From Rhizobium sp. TH135 (lineage in GTDB: Bacteria > Pseudomonadota > Alphaproteobacteria > Rhizobiales > Rhizobiaceae), in assembly GCF_002855515.1 (NCBI RefSeq), contig NZ_PKRP01000004.1, positions 1 to 64,000 on the forward strand: 64,000 bases of DNA, in the 5' to 3' direction. Position numbers and translations under genes: made by a program. The notes below the pieces were generated by a model. It saw nothing but the letters and a program-made list of their open reading frames with translations. It ran no database searches and was not told the DNA's origin. Every line of letters begins with the position of its first letter. Within the stretch, counting starts at the first letter, position 1. Below, one piece after another: positions 26,102-34,202 of the stretch.

Positions 26102-26595
26102 ACAGCGTTTTGCGACGGCGTGGACCCTTGTGGGGCTATTTAAGCACGAGCGACCAATGGGTCTGTGGCAGTCGTCCGTGTCGAGATAATCGCTCCCCGT
26201 TAGTCTATGACATGCTGAGAAATCGCCACTGATGGTCTCTGACGCGTGGGCGGGGCCATCTGTATGGGGAAGCTTGCTCTCAGGTCTTAGAAAGTGATCT
26301 GTGGCAGATTTTCTATGGACAAGTATGACGCGCGAAGGCTGGCGGAAGCGATTTGCTCGTCACTGGGCGTTGGTTGTAGCCTCCCGCAGATACTGCGACG
26401 AGGGTGTGTTTACGACACGGCTCTGCCCGGCCTGAGAGCGATGAGGCGGTAAGTTATCCGAGGGTCGCGCGACACTTTAGGTTAGGCGCGATCAGCATCC
26501 ATTAGAGTTCCACGCCTGCCACCGCGTAGCTGACGCCAAATCGTATTTTCGCGATTTGGCCAACTTCATCCAACCGCAAACTGTAGGACGAAATC
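26102..26595. other. intergenic region with a palindrome before the SDR
   Basis: About 490 bases without a recognisable gene. Its end holds the inverted repeat listed separately and the leader of the SDR gene. The middle part shows no family resemblance in any frame by eye. Confidence 0.4.
26535..26560. promoter_or_regulatory. inverted repeat upstream of the exported SDR
   Basis: GCCAAATCG (26535-26543) and CGATTTGGC (26552-26560) are perfect 9-base arms around an 8-base spacer, ending 35 bases before the SDR start. It could be an operator for a second regulator or a leader hairpin. It does not resemble the other operators in the window. Confidence 0.45.
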
Positions 26596-27486
26596 ATGCC
26601 CGAAAAAAACTTTACCGATCGCCGCGCTTTCCTCACTAACAGCGGCTTTATCCTGGCCAGCGCGGCCATTACTGGTTCGGCCGCGGCAAGTACTTCCAAC
26701 GCGCCAGCCATCGCGACACAAATGAGGCCGAATGGAAGATTTGCCAAGAAGGTTGTCGCAATTACCGGTGGAAACTCAGGTATAGGAAGGGCGACTGCAG
26801 ACGCCTTCGCGATGGAGGGGGCGAAAGTGTATATAACCGCGCGCCGCGACGCTCTTGGCAAGCAAGTTGAGGCCGAAATTCGAAGCAAGGGGGGCGATAT
26901 AACCTGGATCGTGTCAGATGTTCGTGATCCGGCGCAGGTTGAACGCTTCATATCTACAATTGTTGAAGAGGCAGGGCGCCTAGATATTCTTTTCAACAAT
27001 GCTGGAATATTCATGACGCCTGCACTGATCGAGGATATTCCTGTCGAGGAATTCCAGGACCATATGGCGACTAATGTCGAGGGCGCCTTTTACGGTATGA
27101 AGTACGCAATTCCGCAAATGAAGGCGCAGGGTGGTGGTGTCATAGTCAATATGGCGTCAGTAGCGGGGCATCGTGGTTTCGGCGTCACCGGTCACTACAG
27201 CGCCTCGAAGCATGCGGTCATTGGCTTGACTAAAGCCGGAGCGAACGTATCGGCCGCTAACAACATTCGAATCAACTCAATCTCTCCCTTGGCGGTCGAT
27301 ACACCTATGCTCAAAGAAAGCTTTGCGTATCAGGGCCTCACCTACGAAAACATGGCACCAAATTTTGTGACGCCACGCATCATGTCGGCTCATGAAATAG
27401 CTGTTGGCGTACTGTTCCTTGCTTCTGATGACGCGACCAGCGTTAACGGGATGGATCTCGATATGACTGGCGGACAGCTCGCCTAA
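26596..27486 (+). CDS. SDR oxidoreductase with probable Tat signal
   Basis: A 296-residue classical short-chain dehydrogenase: the NAD(P) motif TGGNSGIG, the NNAG motif in DILFNNAGIF, catalytic Ser in NMASVAGHRG and YSASK. It carries an extra N-terminus of about 45 residues, TDRRAFLTNSGFILASAAI, which looks like a twin-arginine signal peptide. Export of a folded, cofactor-loaded SDR through Tat is therefore plausible and unusual. It is followed by four more NTF2-fold genes, which suggests a shared pathway, perhaps partly periplasmic. The substrate is unknown. Confidence 0.88.
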   Translation: MPEKNFTDRRAFLTNSGFILASAAITGSAAASTSNAPAIATQMRPNGRFAKKVVAITGGNSGIGRATADAFAMEGAKVYITARRDALGKQVEAEIRSKGGDITWIVSDVRDPAQVERFISTIVEEAGRLDILFNNAGIFMTPALIEDIPVEEFQDHMATNVEGAFYGMKYAIPQMKAQGGGVIVNMASVAGHRGFGVTGHYSASKHAVIGLTKAGANVSAANNIRINSISPLAVDTPMLKESFAYQGLTYENMAPNFVTPRIMSAHEIAVGVLFLASDDATSVNGMDLDMTGGQLA

Positions 27487-27540
27487 TCACGTCATGCCCA
27501 AAGCAACAGAAGTTCAGACGCACCCTGAAACGGAAGCCAA

Positions 27541-28002
27541 ATGTCGACTGAAGTAACTAATGCCGTTCAATCTTACTTTGCTGCCATTGATGGTCGTCAT
27601 TGGGATAAGGTGCTCAGCATGATGCACACCCCGTTTTATCTGGATTACTCGAGCTTTGGCGCCGGACCCGGTACTGATCTGAGCCCGGGGAATGTTCTAG
27701 ACGAATGGAAACTACTGCTCCCTGGTTTCGATGCTACGCATCATCAACTCAGTCCCCTCATCATTGAAGAAAACGGCAATACAGCAACGGTTCGTGCGTA
27801 TGTGACGGCCAGCCATCAGATCTCCGCTGCCGAAGGTGGCGATCTTTGGACGGTCTACGGCAGCTATGTGCTTGGTCTCCGGAAGACCGACGGCAAATGG
27901 CGGCTTAGCTCGAATGTTTTTTGCTTCAAATTTATGACTGGGAACATGGAGCTCCCCGCAATTGCGCAGTCGCGCGCCGGTTCGCAGACCTCAACCCTTT
28001 AA
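27541..28002 (+). CDS. cytoplasmic NTF2/SnoaL-fold protein 2
   Basis: A 153-residue protein without a signal peptide. The SnoaL-like pattern is VQSYFAAIDGRHWDKVLSMM, EWKLLLPGFDATHHQLSP and a C-terminal YVLGLRKTDGKWRLSSNVF. The LPGFDATHH and ENGNTATVRAYVTASH segments match LPGYDRTHH and DGDTATTTSNIYATH in the next gene, so the two are tandem paralogues, one cytoplasmic and one exported. The paired His (THH) may line the ligand pocket. Confidence 0.85.
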   Translation: MSTEVTNAVQSYFAAIDGRHWDKVLSMMHTPFYLDYSSFGAGPGTDLSPGNVLDEWKLLLPGFDATHHQLSPLIIEENGNTATVRAYVTASHQISAAEGGDLWTVYGSYVLGLRKTDGKWRLSSNVFCFKFMTGNMELPAIAQSRAGSQTSTL

Positions 28003-28013
28003 GGATATCGAAA

Positions 28014-28547
28014 ATGAAGACGCTTTTGGCTTGTGCTTTCCTGGCCGCGACGCCTGTCATGGCTGATATGACTGACGAACGACAAGTGCTCAACACCATC
28101 AACAATGTTGGCTACTACGCGGACCAAAGGGATTGGGATCGGGTTGCCGCCCAATTCCACCCTGCAGGCGCTGTACTGGATTACACATCGTACGCAAATG
28201 CAGCGACTGGTACCGCCAAAGACCTTCCAACCCTGCTGCCCGAGGAAATTGTTGCTGCCTGGCAAACGGTCCTGCCCGGTTATGATCGCACACATCACCT
28301 GATGGCTACTGAAAGCGTGATCGTGGACGGCGACACAGCTACAACCACGTCGAACATTTACGCTACCCACGTTCTCGAGAACGACCAAGGAGAGGATACT
28401 TGGGTGTTCATCGGCGATTACCAGCATGTGCTCGCTCGGACTGAGAATGGGTGGCGGATTACCTTCATGCGGGCAAATTTGCGTACGCAACTTGGCAATG
28501 AAAACCTGCCGGCTCTGGCGGCTGAACGCGTCAAGTCAGACAAATGA
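28014..28547 (+). CDS. exported NTF2/SnoaL-fold protein 3
   Basis: A 177-residue protein. ATG 28014 is chosen because it follows AAGGATATCG and starts a clean signal peptide (about 1-17, TPVMA-D); the frame is open upstream into the previous gene but that would bury the signal. The mature part is NTF2-like: YYADQRDWDRVAAQFHPAG, WQTVLPGYDRTHH and DYQHVLARTENGWRITFMRA. It is a paralogue of the upstream gene. Predicted periplasmic; function unknown. Confidence 0.85.
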   Translation: MKTLLACAFLAATPVMADMTDERQVLNTINNVGYYADQRDWDRVAAQFHPAGAVLDYTSYANAATGTAKDLPTLLPEEIVAAWQTVLPGYDRTHHLMATESVIVDGDTATTTSNIYATHVLENDQGEDTWVFIGDYQHVLARTENGWRITFMRANLRTQLGNENLPALAAERVKSDK

Positions 28548-28569
28548 GCAGTTATAAGAGTGAGATCCG

Positions 28570-28941
28570 ATGTTCATTCGCACCTTCGTGGCAGCCCTTC
28601 TCATCGCCCCGGCCGCTTGGGCTCAGGCCCTACCACCTGCAATCACCTGCTACCAGAACAGTGTCAATGCTAAAGATATCGACGCCTATATGGCCTGTTT
28701 CACAGACGAAGCGGTAATGGTCGACGTGTCTCGCACCTTCGTCGGCTACGATGCCATCAAGGCATGGGCACTACGCGAAGTCCTTCCCGCTGGCGACACA
28801 TTTCGTTTTCGGGCAATTCTAGAAGCCGATAAAGGCTATGCGAAAACTGAGGTCAACTGGCTCAGTTGGATCGTCCACTATTCGTACTGGTGGAACGAGA
28901 GTGGAAAAATTACCCGGATGTCTCTGCAATATGGGGACTAA
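28570..28941 (+). CDS. exported NTF2-fold protein 4
   Basis: A 123-residue protein with a signal peptide of about 18 residues (APAAWA-Q) and a short NTF2-like domain: ITCYQNSVNAKDIDAYMACF, TDEAVMVDVSRTFVGYDAIK and a C-terminal WWNESGKITRMSLQYGD. It is shorter than proteins 1 and 3 and only distantly similar. It starts 22 bases after the previous gene in the same operon. Two Cys in the mature chain (CYQN, MACF) could form a disulphide in the periplasm. Confidence 0.8.
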   Translation: MFIRTFVAALLIAPAAWAQALPPAITCYQNSVNAKDIDAYMACFTDEAVMVDVSRTFVGYDAIKAWALREVLPAGDTFRFRAILEADKGYAKTEVNWLSWIVHYSYWWNESGKITRMSLQYGD

Positions 28942-29028
28942 CGGGGAAGTACCTACAAGATAGGACGCGCACTCGTTCCTCGACGCACGGCCGTTTCCGC
29001 GGCTGCAGGAGAATTAAGTGGTGATGTG

Positions 29029-29403
29029 ATGGATAAAAAACAGATCATGTATAATTTCATAACGGACTGGTTCTATCGATTTGATCGACTGGACCCTGTT
29101 GATGCGTTCCTGCCGAACCTTCATCCTGATGTCGAATGGGATATGCCCGATGTCGACCGCACTCTGCACGGCCACGCTCGCTTTAGAGCTTGGTATGTGG
29201 GTGTTTTGGCTTCGTTTCTACGCCCAACTCAACACGATCTAAGTGAAATCGATGTTCAGGAAGGCACTGTCAGTTTCAAGGTGCGTCTACGTGCGCAGTT
29301 AGCACAAGGGTCACACGTAGATGTGACCGCTCGGGAGATTTGGCGTTACCAACTGAGCGAGGAAGGCTTTCCACTTTTGACTCATTACTCAGTTAAAATT
29401 TAA
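29029..29403 (+). CDS. cytoplasmic NTF2-fold protein 5
   Basis: A 124-residue protein with no signal peptide. The NTF2/SnoaL-like pattern is FITDWFYRFDRLDPVDAFLP, PDVEWDMPDVDRTLHGHARF and EIWRYQLSEEGFPLLTHYSV. The start is ATG 29029; a GTG directly before it is possible. It lies 87 bases after gene 4 and 14 bases before the quinone-reductase-like gene, consistent with one transcript. Confidence 0.8.
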   Translation: MDKKQIMYNFITDWFYRFDRLDPVDAFLPNLHPDVEWDMPDVDRTLHGHARFRAWYVGVLASFLRPTQHDLSEIDVQEGTVSFKVRLRAQLAQGSHVDVTAREIWRYQLSEEGFPLLTHYSVKI

Positions 29404-29417
29404 TCAAGGCTCGCAAC

Positions 29418-30020
29418 ATGAAAATACTTGTTTTGACTGCTCACCCAGATCTATCAAAGTCTCAAATCAACCGAGTTTGGTTCAACTCGATTGCGAAACA
29501 GCAGAGTATTACGATTCGTAACCTTACCGAGATTGGTGGGCCGGAAATGAGATTTGATAAGGATGCGGAGCAGGCCATTCTGCTCAACCACGACCGGATC
29601 GCCTTACAGTTTCCGTTTTACTGGTATTCGAGCCCACCAGTGATGAAGTCGTGGATGGACCAAGTATTAAGTTACGGATTTGCTTATGGGCCGGACGGTG
29701 ATAAGCTGAAGGGTAAGGAGCTTTTACTTCTTGTTTCGACTGGAGGGCCGGCCGATAGCTATCATGCCGGAGGGTACAATAACTTTTCAATGGATGAGTT
29801 CCTAAAGCCATTTCAGCAAACGGCAATTCTTGCGCAAATGAGTTATCTACGGCCGTTCGTGTTTCACGGTATGGCACGTGCAACACTGCAGCAGATGGCG
29901 GACAGCGCTGCATCAATGTTGGCGTATCTGCAAGACCCCGAACTTGACCCACGTGTTCGCCAGTCAAAGCTCCTAAAGGAACTCTCATCAAGTCCCGAAC
30001 AAGCTAAAGCAGTAAGCTAG
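29418..30020 (+). CDS. flavodoxin-fold NAD(P)H:quinone oxidoreductase (KefF/YwrO-like)
   Basis: A 200-residue protein of the NQO1-like flavodoxin_2 family. The FMN phosphate region is VLTAHPDLSKSQINR, the flavin-contact strand is IALQFPFYWYSSPPVMKSWM followed by DQVLSYGFAYG, and TGGPADSYHAGG lies near the isoalloxazine. The reaction would be two-electron reduction of quinones or similar acceptors with NAD(P)H in the cytoplasm. It ends the intact part of the NTF2/SDR cluster. Confidence 0.9.
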   Translation: MKILVLTAHPDLSKSQINRVWFNSIAKQQSITIRNLTEIGGPEMRFDKDAEQAILLNHDRIALQFPFYWYSSPPVMKSWMDQVLSYGFAYGPDGDKLKGKELLLLVSTGGPADSYHAGGYNNFSMDEFLKPFQQTAILAQMSYLRPFVFHGMARATLQQMADSAASMLAYLQDPELDPRVRQSKLLKELSSSPEQAKAVS

Positions 30021-30153
30021 AGGCAACAACAGCAGCGGCGTCGGTCTAGATGTGAGCCACAGATTCTGCGCCGTACAGGAAGTTGATCAGACTGGAAGAT
30101 CCCTAGGATTTAACATCATTGTCGCGAACGACCTACATGAAAAATACGGTGTC

Positions 30154-30600
30154 ATGTCCAAAAAAGTTGCACTAGTCATTGGCGCGTGCGGCGGCGCCGC
30201 TCATTATAGCGCGCTCACTTTGGCAAAATTGGGTACCCACATAATCGGAACATACGATCAACGTGCGGACAATGCTGAAAAAGTGAAAATGGAAATTGAG
30301 TCTTGCGGTGCTTGTGCGGCGATGATGTTTTTTGATGCAAATAAAACAAATATAACGTTATTTGCTCGGGAACTAATCGTAGTCCTTTCGGAAAATTTTG
30401 GCGTTGATAGAATCGATAACATTGTCTTAGACACGGGATCGATTTCGAACTTACCCTACGGTGTTGGGAAATTTGATCCATTGCGTTTCTACGAGACGCA
30501 CGTACGTATACCTCATTTAGTTACTGAGGGCTTGAACGAAATTCTAGCAGAATCGGGAAGTGTCATTCTGCTGTCGTCGTATGCCAAACGGGCGTCGTAG
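30154..30600 (+). pseudogene. truncated SDR-like gene
   Basis: From ATG 30154 the product begins MSKKVALVIGACGGAAHYSA and continues with a Rossmann pattern (THIIGTYDQRADNAEKVK, IDNIVLDTGSISNLPYG, SGSVILLSSYAKRAS), then stops before the YxxxK active site and the C-terminal third. The frame is open upstream to 30052 without a good start. It is clearly more AT-rich than its neighbours. It is probably a dead 3'-truncated SDR cut off by rearrangement near the IS3 remnant, though a short functional protein cannot be excluded. Confidence 0.6.
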
Positions 30601-30811
30601 GCGTGCGGATACGCCTGCTAGTGGAGTGTGCCCCGGTTCGCCTGTCATGTTGGCTGGTTTAATTTTGCCCTGGTGAACTGCCGAGAGGAGGTCATCTTAA
30701 ACGTGGAATGGAGATGAATTTCGTCATTGCCCAAGCCGTTGCCCCCATGAGTAGAGCCGTTTGGAGCTGGGTTTCCGCTTATGTTGCCTACGGGGACAGA
30801 AGCGAGTTGCA

Positions 30812-31107
30812 ATGAAGGCATCGAGGTTTAGCGAGGCGCAGGTTGCGTTCGTTGTGAAGCAGGAGGAAGACGGCACATCGGTCGTCGAGGTGTGCCGAAG
30901 GCGGGCATGTCCGATGCCACGTTCTACAATTGGCGCAAGAACTATGCAGGCCTGATGCTCTCCGAGATGAGCGGTTATGCCAGCTTGAGGAGGAGAATGC
31001 CAAACTGAAGCGGATCGTCGCCGGCCCGTCGCCGGACATGGCCATACTTTTGGTTGTGCTGTCAAAAAACGCCTAGAAGCTTGCCCGCGAGCGTTCGCTT
31101 GTCGACA
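30812..31107 (+). pseudogene. IS3-family orfA remnant, left part, split by IS66
   Basis: Reading in pieces gives MKASRFSEAQVAFVVKQEED, VVEVCRR, then in a shifted frame SDATFYNWRKNYAGLM and LEEENAKLKRIVAG, a typical IS3 orfA. At least two frameshifts are needed, so it is dead. The sequence is interrupted at 31107 by IS66 copy 2; orfB sequence resumes at 33707. The left end of this IS3 element was not located between 30601 and 30811. Confidence 0.75.
31100..31107 (+). repeat. 8-bp target duplication of IS66 copy 2 (left)
   Basis: TGTCGACA directly precedes the IS66 end GTAAGCGC and is repeated exactly at 33699-33706 after the other end. Eight bases is the usual IS66 target duplication. Confidence 0.9.
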
Positions 31108-31189
31108 GTAAGCGCTAATTTCGGCGCACCTTTTACCACCGAGGCCTCTGCCGCATGAAGTGTCCACTTAAAATAGGTGGACGCCAAAT

Positions 31190-31648
31190 ATGAGTGACGA
31201 AGAGCAGAAACTGCGAGTGCGGCTTGTGGGGCGTGATGGTCGACGCCGCTATGATCCATCATCAAAGGCCCGGCTTGTAGCGGCCTGCCTTGAGCCAGGG
31301 GTGTCGATATCGGGCCTGGCTCTTGCCCATGGGGTCAACGCGAACGTTCTCCGCAAGTGGGTCAAAGATGCCAGGGAGTCTGGGTTGCCGACGGTATCAT
31401 CACGATCGACGTTTATCTCGGTCATCGCCGCCGACTGTGGCCGGCCTGATGAGACCCGCTCGCTGGATGTGGAGGTCGCACGAGGTGAAAGCCAACCGGC
31501 ATCACCGGGGCGGACAGCAGGCCCCTGTGGTTCTTCCAAGATCAGGGCTTTGCTGCCGAACGGCGTGAGGCTTTCGCTGGAGTGTGGTGATGTGGATGCG
31601 TTGACGGCAATCATCGGAGCGCTTTGCCATGTTCAGACTAGGCGCTGA
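31190..31648 (+). CDS. tnpA: IS66 accessory protein TnpA (HTH), copy 2
   Basis: A 152-residue IS66 Orf1 protein: helix-turn-helix in RRRYDPSSKARLVAACLEPG and SGLALAHGVNANVLRKWVKD, a variable centre, and the conserved C-terminal RALLPNGVRLSLECGDVDAL. It overlaps tnpB by 20 bases, the normal arrangement for coupled expression. Confidence 0.9.
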   Translation: MSDEEQKLRVRLVGRDGRRRYDPSSKARLVAACLEPGVSISGLALAHGVNANVLRKWVKDARESGLPTVSSRSTFISVIAADCGRPDETRSLDVEVARGESQPASPGRTAGPCGSSKIRALLPNGVRLSLECGDVDALTAIIGALCHVQTRR

Positions 31649-31982
31649 TCTCAAGGTCTACTTGCATCGCGAGCCCATCGACTTTCGCGCCGGCATCAAC
31701 AGCCTTGCTGTCCTGGTGCAGGAGACGATGGAGCTCGACCCGTTTGCGCCTGCGGTCTTTGCCTTTTGCAATCGTCGTCGCGACCGGATGAAGCTGTTGT
31801 TCTTCGATCGCTCCGGTTTTGTGATGGTCCTGAAACGATTGACCGAGGACAGATTCCGATGGCCACACCGAGAAACTGCGGTGGTGTCGCTTTCGACTGA
31901 GCAATTGCACTGGATTCTCGACGGCATCGATATTGATGCGATGGTCCGTCATCCGGTTCGGCAATACCATATCGCCGGGTGA
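31629..31982 (+). CDS. tnpB: IS66 accessory protein TnpB, copy 2
   Basis: A 117-residue IS66 Orf2 protein with VYLHREPIDFRAGINSLAVL, AVFAFCNRRRDRMKLLFFD and the C-terminal VVSLSTEQLHWILDGID. Intact. It is required with TnpA and TnpC for movement of complete IS66 elements. Confidence 0.92.
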   Translation: MFRLGADLKVYLHREPIDFRAGINSLAVLVQETMELDPFAPAVFAFCNRRRDRMKLLFFDRSGFVMVLKRLTEDRFRWPHRETAVVSLSTEQLHWILDGIDIDAMVRHPVRQYHIAG

Positions 31983-32036
31983 CGGCTGCCGACTTCTTCT
32001 GTTGACGCGTCGGCGCGGCTCAGATTCAAGAATCTG

Positions 32037-33627
32037 ATGAACCGACCCGGCGAACCCAGCATTGCGGAACTGATGGCGCAATTGGCAGCGAATGCTGCCG
32101 AAATCGCCGCGCTGAAAGCCGAGAAAGAAGCGCTCAGCGCCCGCGTGGTCAAGCTCGAGGAAGAGTTGGCACTGGCGCGGCTCCATCGGTTTGCACCGAA
32201 GAGCGAAAAGCACGTCGATCGGCTCTTTGATGAAGCCGAGCAGGTTGCCGATGAGGAGGACGCTGGCGACGACGACGGCGATCTCGTCGACCTGCCGGAC
32301 ACGGGTTTGGCGTCAACCGAGAAACTGCAAGGCAAGAAGCGCGGCCGCAAACCCCTGCCAGAACATCTGCCGCGCGAGCGCGTCGAATATGACCTGACCG
32401 ACGATGAGAAGGCCTGTCCGTGCTGCCATCACCAGATGCATCGCATGGGTGAGGCCGTCTCAGAGCAGCTCCATATCGAGGTAAAGGCCAAGGTCCTGCA
32501 GAATGTTCGGTTCAAATATGCCTGTCGTCATTGCGACCGGACCGGCATCAACACGCCTGTGGTCCTCGCACCGATGCCCGCGCAGCCCTTGCCGGGCAGC
32601 ATCGCCACGGCCTCGACGCTGGCCTTCGCGCTCGTCCACAAATATGTCGACGGCACGCCGCTTTACCGCCTGTCCCAGGCCTTCGAGCGCGCCGGCGTTC
32701 CCATCAGCCGCGGCGCTCTCGGGCATTGGGTGATCGGATCGAGCGAGAGGCATCTCTCCCGCATCTACGATGCGCTGAAGCTCCGGCTTCGGGCCCAACC
32801 GCTTGTCCACGGCGACGAAACGACGGTCCAGGTTCTGAAGGAAAAGGACAGGGAGGCCACCAGCACATCCTATATGTGGGCGTATCGGAGCGGTGAGGAC
32901 AGCAATGAACCGATCGTGCTTCTCGACTACCAACCCGGCCGCGGCCAGATTTATCCGCAGGCCTTCCTCGGCGACTACCGCGGCATACTGATGAGCGATG
33001 GCTACACCGCCTGGCGAACGTTGGAAGGGGCAACGCATTTGGGATGCATGGCCCATTCCAGGCGTCGCTTCGTCGATGCCCTGAAGACAAGGAAGAAAGG
33101 TGGCGGACCACCGGAGCAGGCGCTGAAGTTCTTCGAGCAGCTCTACCGGATCGAAAGCCAAGCCAGAGTAGAAAAGGCGGAAGCTGGAGAAATGCAAGCC
33201 GAATGCATTCGCCGTTTCCGCCGGCAGCACAGTCCCCATCCTGAACGCTCTCAAGGCATGGCTCGATGACATCGCGCCGAAGGTCCTGCCCGACAGCAAG
33301 ATCGGCGACGCCGTATCCTACACCCTGAACCAATGGGAATACCTGACGCGCTACACTCAAGACGGCAGAATGCCGATCGACAACAACCTGCTGGAACGTG
33401 ATATCAGGATTTTTGCCACTGGAAGAAAATCCTGGCTGTTCAGCGATACTGCGGACGGAGCCAAGGCCAGTGCCGTCGTCTACAGCATCATGCTGACCTG
33501 CCGCGCCTGCGGTATCGAACCATTGGCTTACTTGCGCCACATCCTCAGCGAATTGCCGCAACGCGCATCGGATACCGACATCTCCGACCTGCTGCCATTC
33601 AACTTCGCCAGGACCGCTACTGCCTGA
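32037..33627 (+). pseudogene. tnpC: IS66 transposase TnpC, copy 2, frameshifted near the 3' end
   Basis: The first frame (to 33269) gives a coiled-coil N-terminus, zinc-finger CPCCHHQM, the second Cys pair CRHCDR, the catalytic HGDETTVQ and DGYTAW, and CMAHSRRRF. It then runs off-frame after RRFRRQHS. The correct continuation VPILNALKAWLDDIAPK, and then NNLLERDIRIFATGRKSWLF, is in another frame up to 33627. An indel near 33229-33235 (net loss of two bases or gain of one) is the cause. Without the C-terminal part the transposase should be inactive. Confidence 0.87.
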
Positions 33628-33698
33628 TCCCAGACGAACGCTTGACAGCCACGACGGTCAAACGACACGCGGCAACGTGCAGGGAAATGAGCGCTTAC

Positions 33699-33706
33699 TG
33701 TCGACA
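33699..33706 (+). repeat. 8-bp target duplication of IS66 copy 2 (right)
   Basis: TGTCGACA, identical to 31100-31107. Confidence 0.9.
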
Positions 33707-34190
33707 AGGTCTGGTCCGAGAAAAAGGTGTCAACCCGCCGGGACTGTGCGGTGCTGAAGTTCGACTGGTTGCTCTGTGTCTACAAGTCGAAACCCGGCGA
33801 GCAGGCTGAACTGAAGCTGAGGATCAGAGACATTTGCCAGACACGCGGTCGGTTTGGATATCGGCGCGTGCATGTCCTGCTCAAGCGATATCGTTGATCG
33901 GTCAATCCGAAGCGAAGCTATCGCCTTCACAAGGAGATGAGTCTTCAACTGCGCAACAAGGTACCAAAGCGGACGTGAAAGAAATGCTGCGGTCAAACCG
34001 GACCGCGGCCACCCGTTTCAACCATGTCTCGGCGATGAATTTCGTGCGTGGCCAGTTGGCTACCGGCCGCAGACTTCCATCGACCCACTTTCTTTTTGTC
34101 CAAACCTGCCAGAGGCGGCGCCCCTCGTTTACGGAGCGCTATGACATTCTCCTCCGAAAGGTCGGTTCATGTGACATTTTTCACTAAACT
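33707..34190 (+). pseudogene. IS3-family orfB remnant, right part, split by IS66
   Basis: Pieces in different frames match the IS3 OrfB N-terminal and early integrase region: ELKLRIRDICQTRGRFGYRR, VNPKRSYRLHKEMSLQLRNK and NFVRGQLATGRRLPS (normally followed by the first catalytic segment). Internal stops and frameshifts are frequent, and the catalytic core beyond about 34090 is missing. With the orfA piece at 30812-31107 it forms one old IS3 copy that was later hit by IS66. Confidence 0.72.
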
Positions 34191-34202
34191 CACCTTCCTG
34201 TA

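Larger units (their letters stand above)
31108..33698 (+). mobile_element. IS66-family element, copy 2, inside an IS3 element
   Basis: About 2,591 bp with ends GTAAGCGCTAATTTC reading inward from 31108 and GTAAGCGCTCATTTC reading inward on the minus strand from 33698. It is flanked by the exact 8-base duplication TGTCGACA. It contains tnpA, tnpB and a frameshifted tnpC, all on the plus strand. The protein sequences differ widely from copy 1, so the two are different IS66 subtypes, not a local duplication. The intact duplication shows a direct insertion into the older IS3 element. Confidence 0.93.

Noticed and set aside
27921..28013. Longer start for the exported NTF2 protein 3
   Set aside because: It would overlap the previous gene and bury a clean signal peptide that starts at ATG 28014.
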